A stretch of DNA of 64,000 nt from Pegoplata infirma (lineage: Eukaryota > Arthropoda > Insecta > Diptera > Anthomyiidae): NCBI GenBank assembly GCA_963921195.1, contig OY992537.1, forward strand, positions 18,811,125 through 18,875,124, given 5' to 3'. Both the position numbers and the translations under genes were made by a program. The notes beneath the pieces are model-generated. The model saw only the letters and a program-made list of their open reading frames with translations. It ran no database searches and was not told the origin of the DNA. This document shows, piece by piece, positions 45,063-55,650 of the stretch. Within the stretch, counting starts at the first letter, position 1. Every line of letters starts with the position of its first letter.

Positions 45063-46340
45063 TTAATTAAAAATCCCTGCGAATTTTGTGCTCTTGTCCA
45101 AATTATATGTATCCGTCCATCTGTCTGTGGAAAGCGAGATGCACACTCAAAAAAGTGAATTAAAATCTGGGAAAACTAACTAAATTTTGAGAAAAAGAGG
45201 GAAAAATTTGGCTTCAAAACATAAGGAAAACAAAGTTATTCAATTTTAAGCCAATTTTAACTAGAAAATTGGAAAAATTATAATACACTTTAGTTCATTC
45301 ACATTTTAGAACTAGATTGGGTCTAAACCCTGGACCCATGGGTTCGGACACCATGGGTCCAGCCCCTGTTAACTCGAGACCCCGTTGGGTCCTTTTATTA
45401 TCCCCATAGATTTTGACCCAAAACTTGTGTCCGTTTCGCTCTACCTTGCTTAATTTTTGAGAAACGGTATTAAGGGGTCTTATAGGGTCTTGAGAATCTT
45501 AGAAACTGGATAACTTAAAAACTGTTAATCGGAGGGCTTTCGGGTATTTTGCGGAAATGTTCTACGAGTCAAGAGCTACGAAAATGCCGCTGAACTTTTT
45601 CTCGTGTTGGCAGTATTTACCGAGATATGTGCATACATGAAATCTCGGGAATTTAAAATTTTAGATCTAAGATTATGGTCTTGAGGCCCCGACATATATG
45701 AAGAGCAAGGCTATTTTATACTTTCCTTTATAGTGTTTCTTTTGAAAATTTCATCCGTTTCTCTCTATCTCGCTTAGTTTTCGAGATATCGCCATTTTGA
45801 ATTTGTTAACTAAATTCTAAGAAGTTCACTTCCTCAATTTAAAGAATAAAAATACGATGAAATTTTTTTTAGTAAATTTTAACAAAACTTGAACTAAATT
45901 GTTTTTTAAGAAATATATCTTAAAAATAGAGATACGATTCTTAGATTTGTGGAAAATTTCTTTGCCAGTAAGAATTTTTTTCCTCTTAATAAAAAAATCT
46001 GTTTAAAGAAAACTATGAACTAATTATAAGTAATTAAACTAAACTTTTTTCCTCATGGTTAAGAAAATTTCTCATTTTTAAGTTAAATTTAACTAAATTC
46101 TAGGAAAATCCATTTCAAAGAAATTTTTTCCTTAATTTTTGGTTATGTCTTTTTTTCAGTGCATTTCAAACCAAAAGAGCTGTGAATTTGGTAAATGAGT
46201 ATATTACTTAAGTGCAAAAATGTTTTTTTTTTTTTATATTTTGTAGAGTATAAAAGATGCGGCACCAAAGACTTTAACACTCTCACTTGTTTTTGTACAT
46301 TTGTTAAACAAATGGAACATTATTATATCAAAAGTTTAGA
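45063..46340 (+). mobile_element. DINE-1-like element, subfamily D, interrupted
   Basis: The left part has 'cctgcgaattttgtgctctt' and a short GTCC/GTCT run at 45114-45126. After the A3 insertion it continues 'ccaaaagagctgtgaatttg', 'gagtataaaagatgcggcac' and 'aacactctcacttgtttttg'. Compare 8880-9216. Confidence 0.7.
45144..46161 (+). mobile_element. CACTC/CAGTG-ended TIR element, copy A3
   Basis: Third copy of the family at 818-1898. CA flanks both sides (45142-45143 and 46162-46163). It lacks a stretch after the CACTC end and one near 45810, and contains a local duplication of the 'ggacccatgggtccag' type at about 45335-45365. No protein. Confidence 0.85.
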
Positions 46341-46380
46341 CTTACATGAAGAAAAGAAAAATCCGGAAACTTATTTTTAT

Positions 46381-46620
46381 TAAACAAAACTAAGCTTCCG
46401 GATAAAAATTGAGCCCGATATGTGGCGCAGTTGTCGTCATAATTACATTTTTTGTATTTAAGGTACGATTTGGATCAAATTCACAAAATATATTTATTAA
46501 ACAAAAATTAGTTTTCTAATAAAATTTGGACCCGATAGATGGCGCTGAAGTTATTAAGTTATTAACATTTTTTTTTTCGCGAAATTTTACGGCACCTCAG
46601 AACCCGATTGGAGGCGATGG
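46381..46620 (+). repeat. ~117-bp tandem repeat, two units
   Basis: 'taaacaaaactaagcttccg', then 'gcccgatatgtggcgc', recurs as 'taaacaaaaattagttttct', then 'acccgatagatggcgc', 117 bp later. It ends at about 46615 with 'ggcacctcagaacccgattg', a third partial unit. Confidence 0.6.
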
Positions 46621-46787
46621 GAATAAGCAATTTAGATATTTATATCTAAGTCGACACAGTCAACGCCGGCTATTTTTTTCATAAATTTGTTTTATTAAAT
46701 CAGCTTCCACTGCTCCAATAGTTCCTTCTTAATTGGTTAAGAAAGAGACCTATCCCTATTAGTTTTTACCCTACACTTTTTTCAAAC

Positions 46788-47063
46788 ATATCGCTCATTT
46801 ACTTGTATAGTGTCATAACTCAAAATATGTCGTTTTTGGCTAAACCATACAGAATTATTTGTTATATACTGCTTTATATTGTGTCAAAAGTTCGTATTAA
46901 TATCTTCTAAACTCACCGTTTGAGAAGAGAATACGCCATTATAAAATTTTCTATGTACGGGCCTTTTGCAATGAAAAACAAGTTTCAATTGTAACCTTTA
47001 AGCAGGTTTTCTCCAAAATCAAACATTTTGCGTTATGACACTATACAAGTAAATGAGCGATAT
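46788..47063 (+). mobile_element. ATATCGCTC TIR element (276 bp, intact)
   Basis: Ends of about 40 bp are inverted and nearly perfect: ATATCGCTCATTTACTTGTA at the left, TACAAGTAAATGAGCGATAT at the right, and 'gtcataactcaaaat' further in. It is non-coding. A shorter copy lies at 42560-42785. The duplication is unclear because the edges are themselves ATAT. Confidence 0.82.
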
Positions 47064-47135
47064 GTATCTACCCCCTATCTCAACTCCCTTAGTGGGCTCC
47101 CATAAAAACTTACAGTGTTAGAAAATTTTAAATAA

Positions 47136-47890
47136 AACAAGTAGAAAAGTAAATTCGACTTGGCCGAATCTATGAATACCCTCCACCATGCCCTTTTTAA
47201 GTGATAGTAAATTTTCTAAAGTGAAAAAAATAAAATTTTTGATTAGAAATAGAAAAAAAAAATAATTAAATAAATTTTTCATTGAGTGTAATTTTTTTTT
47301 TTGAGTGTAAAATATTTTTCGATTGTATTTTTTTTTGTGTAAAAATATTTTTGAGTAACAAAAATACGTTTAAAAATATTTTTTGACTTACCAATGTTTT
47401 TAAAAGATGATTAACGGGTTTTCAAGACGTGAATTTAAGGTGAAACTAATCTGAAATTTACGGTTTTGCTAACAATTTTTGAACCACTGGACCGATTTGG
47501 CTGAAAGTTAATACGAACCAGGCCTTGGGAACGATAAATATATATGCCAAGCATCAGCATCCTCATATTCCTTCAAAAGTTAGCGTGTTTTTTATCTCTT
47601 AAATTCATGAAAAACCATTTCCGAAATTTAGTCTTTGCTCATTACTTTTGAACCACTGGACCGATTTCGCTGGATTGCAATACCAACCTGACCAGGTAAG
47701 TGGCCATTATATATTCCAATTTTCAGGTGCCTCCGTATAGTCTTTCAAAAGTTATCGCGTTTTCAACAGACTGACGGACGGACATCGCTAGATCATCTAA
47801 AAATCGATTGGGGATAATGAATATATATACTTTGTGGGGTCATAGACCAATATTTCGGGGTTTTACAAACGGAGTGGAGGGTATAAAAAA
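47136..47890 (-). mobile_element. DINE-1-like element, complete gaaccactgg-subfamily copy
   Basis: Runs uninterrupted from 'aacaagtagaaaagt' with 'cgacttggccgaatct' and 'taccctccac', through 'gagtgtaaaat' repeats, 'tgaaccactggaccgatttg' (twice), a GGAC tract at 47770-47783 and 'gaatatatatactttgtggg', to 'gagtggagggtataaaaa'. It is a useful reference for the interrupted copies. Confidence 0.87.
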
Positions 47891-48254
47891 TAAAGTTGAA
47901 TGGGAAAGCACTTAGATAGTAGTGATAGGGGGGTTGTTTTGAAAAAATGTTGTGGGGAAAAACCCAGGGAGTGCACTCGAGTGGTCTAACTATTAACCGC
48001 CTCTTAGAGAAATTCGTCGAATAATATTTCAAGGAATGCTTGAAAATTCAGCAAAAAATTTTGGAAACTTTGTAAAAACAAAAAATTTATGAAAGATCAG
48101 AAAATACAAAAAAATCGAGAAATGCTAGATATTTCAGGAAAAAAATCTGTAAATTTTGTAAAAAAAAGTAAAGAAACTCAGAAATAGACAAGGTTAGGTA
48201 CTGAAGCGATATAAGTGTTTTGGTATCGGTCTTGTTTAAATTTCTTTTATTAAG
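47891..48254. other. Unassigned intronic sequence
   Basis: Nothing beyond AT-rich text with repeated 'gaaa(a)ttt' words. Confidence 0.35.
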
Positions 48255-48316
48255 GTCTGTCCACCTGTGGAGGACACGACTCACGCCACACTAAAAGAGT
48301 TAGACTCCACTATGGT
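48255..48316 (+). mobile_element. DINE-1-like fragment hosting a hAT element
   Basis: 'gtctgtccacctgtggagga', 'cacgactcacgccac' and 'aaaagagttagactcc' equal the post-(GTCY)n part of DINE-1. The copy is cut by the hAT at 48317 and resumes briefly at 49377. Confidence 0.6.
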
Positions 48317-49368
48317 TAGGGTGACCATTTTTTCTGAACTCAAATCAGTACACTCACATAACAAATACGGTTGCCACAACCGGAAATATTCCAACCTCAT
48401 GTTTGAGGTTGTCGTTACCGGTCATGCGATTGTTACAACCTCAAAACCGAATGGTCGGTTGGAAAATGAGTTTAAATTATTTACGGTTGAGACAACTCTA
48501 TTTTCGTAAAATAACTCTCTAAAATCTCATTTCTATTGCAAAACACTGATAATTTGTTCAACACTCAAAAAATTTCCGTTTAACTAGCAAACTTGGGGTG
48601 AATTATAATTTCAGAAAAAACAACAGTTTAAAAACAACTGCCATAAACTGTTGTAGTTATTTTGCAGAAAAGTTAGCTGTCTTCAAACAACTTCATTAGA
48701 ATGTTTTGATCATTTCAGTGCATAAATTATAACAAAAACGCACAGGTTTTGAGAATAAGAAGATCCATCAGATTCTGGGGACTTTTTCCCATAAGTTTTT
48801 ATAACTCTTCCTTATTGAAAACTTCCTTTATAATAATCACATGATTTTTTTTAAATATCGGATGATGCTCTGAGTTGTTTTTCCAATAAATTCTGAAGAC
48901 ATTATTTCATTAAACATCTCAGAATCATTTGGATTCATGCAATTACATTATCTTTCTAAAAATATAAAAAATTTACCATCTGTGAACTTTTCGGTATAGA
49001 AAACCTCGATGATTCAGTGCGCCTTTCATATAAATGTATGAAGATCGAAATATCCTCACGATCAAATATATTTTTGCGTTAAGGAACCGGTTGATTCACT
49101 AACTCCAAACTCCTTAGAATTAATTCATTACAAATTATCTCATTGTCAGACTAAAGTTATAAAAAACTACTCTGGCGACTTATTTTATGGAAATTCAATT
49201 TTTTGTATAGAATTTTCGAATAAAATTATTTATGATGTTGAAATGTTCAAAAATCAGTACATATTTTTTTAAAAAAATCAATACAAATCAGTACAAAGTT
49301 ATTGGATCAGTACACGTGATCAAAAATCAGTACATGTACTGATCAAATCAGTACGAATGGTCAGCCTA
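48317..49368 (+). mobile_element. hAT-like element (1,052 bp)
   Basis: The ends are TAGGGTGACCATTTTTTCTG and, inverted, TAGGCTGACCATTCGTACTG. The 8-bp word ACTATGGT stands on both sides (48309-48316 and 49369-49376). The word AAATCAGTAC occurs once near the left end and several times in 49250-49355, typical of subterminal binding repeats. The 80-codon frame 48267-48509 crosses the left edge, so it is fortuitous. No transposase: a non-autonomous element. Confidence 0.9.
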
Positions 49369-49376
49369 ACTATGGT

Positions 49377-50507
49377 TCCAAATCCATTTCTTTTTTTTTA
49401 AGAAATAAAAAAAAACATCAAAAGTTTAAAAGTTTTTTTTTGCTCCAAAAATTGCTCAAAAATAGGCACGATCGATACAGATTTTACGAATTTTTTGCCA
49501 AAATCATTTTTAAAATTTATTCACTCGAAATTTATTTTTAGTTCGCAAATAAACATTAAATGTTTTTCGCTTGTTTTTTTTTTTTGCTAGTTTGACAGAT
49601 TTTAAATTTTGAGTGTAAATAAGGTGTTATAGAATCCTCCATTTCTGTTGCTGTTATTTCTCATGTTGGTTTGGTGGTGTTAATGATAACGCATAAGTAC
49701 ACATACTAACACAAAAGCGGAAGGCATCATACTTGTACAAGTTTTACACAGAGGAAAGAATATAAAATGTACACATTTTTGGATGTGAATCAGGAACAAT
49801 AATACAAAATACACAATATGTAAACACAGTAGGGTGGATTGATTTTATATATATTTTTGAATGTTTAAAAATGGATAGTCCAAAGAAAGTTAAGAAAAAG
49901 GATAAAAATAATTCAATCCGGGCTTATTATCAGGCATAGAATATTATTACAAACAACATTATTGTTTCCATAATCATCATCATTATTTTTACCACAATGA
50001 TCATAATGATCATTGTTATGATGATTATCATAATAATGTTTATAATGACGATGATGACAAAAACGTATTGGTATCTATAATGAGTTAAAAAGTACGTAAA
50101 GAAATTGTGCCTTTAAGTCATTTCAACAAAACAAAACAGTATGAAAATTCGTTGCAAAATATCAACAACAATAGCCGAGTAATGTCAACGACAAAATATT
50201 CCACCTCCCTTGTTTAGGTTAGAGGAAAAATGGAAATTGACTAGAAATAATGCATGTTTGGAAATTTGTATAGAAATTTAAAAATAATGAGTAAATGATA
50301 AAATTTATTTCGTTTTTGTTTGGGGCCACTGGGGAGTTTAAACAATAATATAAATTTTGCGTTTGATGGTAATGGAGTCAAGAAAGTTCAAGTAGAATAT
50401 AAATTTTTTTAAAAAGCCCAAAGCAATAGAACTAAAGCCAGTACTTGAAAGGTTTAACGAAAGTGAAGGTATATAAAATACATTTTTTTTTTTTAATTTA
50501 GAAAATA
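49377..50507. other. Intronic sequence with a CAT/ATG palindrome-rich tract
   Basis: 49965-50062 is a dense mix of 'atcat' and 'atgat' words in both orientations, including 'atgatcataatgatcat'. Otherwise AT-rich without a gene. Confidence 0.45.
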
Positions 50508-53502
50508 ACAAGTAGAAAAGTTAAATTCGACTTGGCCGAATCTATGAATACTCTCCACAATGCCCTTTTAAAGTTAAAGTAAATTTTCTAAAGTGAAAAA
50601 AATAAAATTTTTGATTAGAAATATTTTATTTTGTGTAAAAAAACTTTTTTTTTTAACTAATTTTTGAAAAAAAAAAAAATAATTTACTAATTTTTTTTTT
50701 GAGTGTAAAAATTTTTTTGAGTGTAAAATTTTTTTCGAGTGTATTTTTTTTCTTTTAGTGTAAAAATATTTTTGACTGACAAAAATGCGTTGTAACATAT
50801 TTTTGTGACTTACCAATATTTTTAAAATATGTTTAACGGGTTTTCAACACGTGAATTTAAGGTGAGGCGAATCTGAAATTTACGGTTTTGCTAATAACTT
50901 TTGAACCACTGGACCGATTTGGCGGAAATTCAATACGAACTAGCCCAGGGAAACGGAAAATATATATGCCAAGCTGCAGCATCCTTAGAATTGCCTTTAG
51001 AAAGTTATCGTGTTTTTTATCTCGTAAATTCTTGAAAAACCCTTGCCTAAATATTTTGCTGGATTTCAATACCAACCTGACCAGGTAAATGCACAACATA
51101 TATGCCAAACTTTAGGAGCTTCTGTAAAGTCTTTCAAAAGTTACCGTGTTTTCAACAGACAGACGGACGGACGGACAGACGGACGGACGGATATCGCTAG
51201 ATCGTTTTAAAATTGATCGAGGATCATGAATATATCTGTGGACATATGACAGAAGCACTTATCTCGACATAAGAAAATTTCCCAATATTTTTATGGTAAA
51301 TATAACTTTTAAAAACGGATCTTTCTGTCTAGTCAGCGTGATTGTAGCTCGTCTAGATCCAAAGATATCACAAGTGTCAAATCAACTTATTTCGAAATTT
51401 TATCAATTTTCATTTGACATAACAACTTATCTGAAATATGTTGAAAAAATAGTAACGCCTTTTTGACAAAACAACTTATATAAATTTAAGCATATTGAAT
51501 TTTTTTAAAAAAGTTTATGACAAAACAACTTGTTTCGAAAAAAGCTATTTTATCACATTCAAAATCCTTAAAATGTCAAGCTCAAATAGAAATAGGTTTT
51601 TTTACACAAATATTTTTCAGTAAACCTCAGTGTGACAAAACACCTTGTGTTGGAAAGTGTGACTTTGTCAAAAGTGAATTTTAAAAAAAGTGATAATTTA
51701 TTTCTATTTAAGTGCTTTTGTCGTGCACATTATAAAAAACCTTCATTATAAATATATATTTTTTTTTCTGTCAATAAAACTGTTTTAAAAATTAAATGAG
51801 CAAACTGACTATTTTATTACAACGTTGAAAAATAATAGATTTATGTTAAATTCTTTAAGGACATTTAAAGATTGAAACATCAGCTTTTCAGAAATTGTGT
51901 TTGGTGCCACCATGTTATAACACGGGGTGACTTGTCACTTGATGTCAAAATAGCCCCATCAGATAAAAAAATTTAGAGCTTATTACTTTTACATTAAAGC
52001 ATTACTTAAAATTTTATTATTAATAGAAGAGGATCATGTACTTTGAGGCACCCTGTGCCACCTAGTACTATATAAAGGAATAGTACTAGATGGCAAGTAT
52101 TGACACAAATCCAAAAAGAGAATTAAAGTACATTATATTCCCTTAAAACACCAGTTACACCAGAATGAGCCAAACAACGGTTTATGAAAAGCGGATGTTT
52201 AAGTCGTTATACGTCCTTACAGAATGCAGCACTAGATCTATTCTTTTTTGAAAATGTAGTGAAATAGTAAGTTTGACAGATAATGGAAAATAACGGACTG
52301 TGATCACGTAAAATGATAGTTGACTATCGTCGATTTTTGGAGCCTTGTTGCTCCTAAACTAAACACAATGTTTCCAATTTGTTTAGTGTTTCTGGATTAA
52401 ACAACACGCTTTAATAACTTTATAAAGAAAAACTTTAAAATTTCCCTTCAAAACGATATATAAATTTTGATATCGTTTATGAATCGTCAATCGTTTTACG
52501 TGATAAGCCCCCAGGTAAACATATTTCCGGGACGTTTAGTGATGACATCCCAGCAAACTTATAAAATATTTCATACAGTTCCTAATTTTAAACTATGCAG
52601 CATTGATGATTTTTACATGAGATGAGACTGAAAGTAATGCATGCAAATTATTGCATAGCATTCAGTTAGTATAAAAGTAATGCTTACCAATGAAAAAAAT
52701 ACTATTTATTAGTGATATACATTACCTGGAAATGTATTATATAATCACCACCATTTACTTTCTGTTGGCTATTTAAGTCAGTATGTAAAAGAATTACTTT
52801 TTTATACAATGAATTCAAAAGTGATTTTTTTTATTCAATGGAAAGTGAAAAATACTACGAAAAGGCCCCAAGGACTTTTTTTGGACTCATTCTGTTCCTT
52901 CCGTCAGAATCGCTTCTAAATTGGATCAAATCGATTTGTTTAATCATGAAACACCCACTTTTTAGTCCTACATTTTATAGTTTTTAGTTCGAATCAACTT
53001 GAGTAAATTTAAAAAAAATCAACTTATTTTCTGTCTTTTTACATTTTTATTTTTAACAAAAGAACATAATTACTTATAAGTGGCAAAATTAATAATTTTT
53101 TCGACAAGAAACGTATATGACAAAAGAACTTAACTGAAATAAGTTGAATTTTTCATCAAATATTCTTTTCACAAAACAACATATTTTACATTTTAAGCGT
53201 TTTCTCAAAAACCGTTACAGCTAGAATAAAACTTGAAATTGGTAAATATTCCTAGGAAGTTGCTTTATAACGTCAGCACTTAACATTTTTAAGATTAAGA
53301 ACACTAACACATTTTGTGCGACTGTAAAGGTGTTTTTTTGCTCTCCTGTAAAATTGACTTTTTGGAAATAAGTGCTTTTGTCAAAAGACCACAGATATAT
53401 ACTTTATGGGATCCTAGACCAATATTTCGAGGTGTTACAAACGGAATGACAAACTTATATATACCCTCTATCACAAGAGTGGAGGGTATAAAAATATTTC
53501 GC
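50508..53502 (-). mobile_element. DINE-1-like element split by a 2.16-kb element
   Basis: The first part, 50508-51235, runs from 'aacaagtagaaaagttaaat' to 'ggatcatgaatatat' with a GGAC tract at 51162-51190. The second part, 53395-53502, runs 'atatatactttatgggatcc' to 'gagtggagggtataaaaata'. Together they equal the complete copy at 47136-47890. Confidence 0.87.
51236..53394 (+). mobile_element. CTGTGG-ended TIR element with subterminal repeats (2,159 bp)
   Basis: The left end CTGTGGACATATGACAGAAG continues CACTTAT. The right end inverted is CTGTGGTCTTTTGACAAAAG, CACTTAT. The text TGACAAAACAACTT or close variants recurs at least eight times within about 450 bp of the left end and several times near the right end. 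The flanks are atatat on both sides, in the DINE-1 (TA)n tract; a 4-bp duplication is most consistent with the intact target length. No reading frame of size, so it is non-autonomous. Superfamily not assigned. Confidence 0.8.
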
Positions 53503-53685
53503 AATATAGTTTTTGCTTTTCAGAAATTTAAAATTTTAGTGGAAATTTTCCAAAAATTCAAGTTTTTATCAAAGGGCGTCACAGATTAAAATTATTGGAC
53601 TTGGTTCAAAATAAGTTTCAATGAAAGATTTCCTTAAAATCCAAGCACCATGAAAAGGTCAAGGGAAAATAATTTTGATATTTTT
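53503..53685. other. Short unassigned intronic spacer
   Basis: No features seen. Confidence 0.35.
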
Positions 53686-54180
53686 TATACCCTCCAACCA
53701 CAGTATGGGGGTATACTCACTTTGTCACTCCGTTTATAACGCATAAAAATATCGGTCGGAGACCCCATAAAGTATATATATTATTGATCTATGATCGATT
53801 TTAAGTCATTCTATGAATGTCCGTCCGTCCGTCCGTCTGTATAAAATACGATTCAGACCAAAATAAGAGAGCTAGACTCCTGAAAATTGGCACGAATGTG
53901 TCTCTTGGTCATAGTCCGGTTAAGTTCGGAAATGGGTAAAATCGGATCAGGGGGAAAAAAGTTCCCCCTTGAAGAACTTAAAAAAAGTCTCAAAAATCGC
54001 AGATTTTTTTGCATTTTGTAAACCAAAGGAAATCTTTTTATGTCAGAGGTGTTTAAAGTCCTGCACTTAGACCCCGGGGGCTACAAAATTAAGTTTTTTT
54101 TGGCCCGCCCCCCTTTGTGGGCGTGGATTTAAAAAAATCATAAAAATTATGAGTAAATGGTATTACTAAAGTTAAAAAAG
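53686..54180 (+). mobile_element. DINE-1-like element
   Basis: Starts 'tataccctccaaccacagta', has 'gagaccccataaagtatata', GTCC units at 53818-53838, 'gagctagactcctgaaaatt', 'gaaaaaagttcccccttgaa' and 'ccctttgtgggcgtgg'. It lacks the hairpin end and runs directly into an oppositely oriented copy. Confidence 0.82.
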
Positions 54181-54183
54181 CAT

Positions 54184-54690
54184 AACAAACAAGTGAGAGT
54201 GTTAAATTCGGCTGTGCCGAATCTTTTATACCCTCCAAAATGTAAAAAAAAAATTGACAGGGGCGTTTATTTTTTTTTTTTGGGGGGGGGGGGGTTGATA
54301 GGGTCAGTGGGGCACGTTGAGAGCACCTTCCCATCGCGAAAAATATACCAAATGTTTCATTTATTTAAGAAAAATACAAAAAAACATGTAAAAACGTGTA
54401 TTTTTTTAGAGGTTGGTTTAGTTCTTCAAGGGGGAACTTTTTTCCCCCTGGTCCGATTTGGCCAATTTCCGAACTTAACCTGCCTAGGAACATAAGACAT
54501 ATCTGCATCGTGTTAACTACAGACGGACGGACGGACAGACGGACGGACATCGCTAAACTGTCTTAGAATCGAGCACTGATCAATAATATATATACTTTAT
54601 GAGGTCCCCGACCGATATTTCGATGCGTTACACACGGAATGACAAAGTGAGTATACCCCCATACTGTAGTTGGAGGGTATAATAAATTAG
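54184..54690 (-). mobile_element. DINE-1-like element
   Basis: Starts with AACAAGTGAGAGTGTTAAAT and the hairpin TTCGGCTGTGCCGAA; a 13-G run at 54282-54294; 'gggggaacttttttccccct'; a GGAC tract at 54524-54548; 'actttatgaggtccccgacc'. It ends 'atactgtagttggagggtat'. A close relative of 9748-10280. Frames inside (54157-54495, minus-strand 54089-54334) are repeat-derived. Confidence 0.85.
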
Positions 54691-54765
54691 TTAACATTTA
54701 TCGCGATGGGGAATATATCCCCAACCACCCCCACATAGCCACCCCTTAAAAAAAATTATTTTAAC

Positions 54766-54822
54766 ATGTTGGAGGGTATCAAAGATTCGGCACAGCCGAA
54801 TTTAACACTCTCACTTGTTTTT
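54766..54822 (+). mobile_element. DINE-1 3' terminal fragment
   Basis: Only 'ttggagggtatcaaagattc', the hairpin ATTCGGCACAGCCGAAT, and 'aacactctcacttgtt' remain. Confidence 0.7.
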
Positions 54823-54952
54823 TTTTTAATTTTTTTAATCGGGGTTTTTGGAAATTATTTGACAAATTTTAAATGTCGATATCTCGAAAACCGCTTGACC
54901 AATTTCCTGATTTTTTTGTTATATTTTTTTCAGAGAACCCAAATTAATAAAA

Positions 54953-55650
54953 AAAACAAGTAAGAAAATTATAGTCGGTCAAGACCGGCCATATAATACC
55001 CTACACCTGTGTTTCCCAAAAAATGGGTCCCAATTCCAAACATGTTTCAATTAGATATATCTTTTGTTTGATCTTTAATAAGTGTAGAAAACACAAGGAA
55101 ATCAAATTTGAGTAAAATATAATGCTATTTGTTGATAATATACCGATTTAACTGAATATCGGGCAAAATTTTTATATAGGGCCTAAGTCCAAAACTGGTC
55201 TTATTTTAATCAGATTTGATAAGGTTATTAAAGAACTCCTTTATACATACAAACATAATTTTTTATAAAATATTTTCTATTTACATGAAACTGGTAGAAC
55301 TGGTCCGCTTTCCTTAAAGTTTGGAATGGTTAATTGTGAATGCAAAATACGTTTAGCTACCACTTTTCAACCGGATAACTATTAAAATACAGTTATTAGA
55401 GTTATTTGAGCGAAAATTAAAGGCGACCTTTGTATGGGGGCTAAGTCTAAACATGGACCGATGTTTTTCAATTTTAATAGCCTTCGTTCTCGGAACAAGA
55501 CAACATTTAGTTTAAAATTTAAGATAAATTGATTGACAATTGCGACTTGTATCGTGCTCACGTTTACATGGACAAACGGACGGACGGACGTCGCTAAATC
55601 GTCTCAGAAAGTGATTCTGAGTCGATCGGTATACTTATAGAATTGTTTAA
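54953..55650 (-). mobile_element. Helitron-like element, AGTCGGT subfamily
   Basis: Begins 'aaacaagtaagaaaattata' with the hairpin-like TAGTCGGTCAAGACCGGCCA and 'taataccctacacc', and carries 'acaaacggacggacggacg' at 55573-55591, then 'gattctgagtcgatcggta'. The order matches DINE-type elements, but the body differs from the other subfamilies. Confidence 0.65.

Noticed and set aside
48267..48509. An 80-residue plus-strand protein
   Set aside because: The frame crosses the exact left edge of a hAT insertion and its 8-bp duplication, so it is chimeric by chance.
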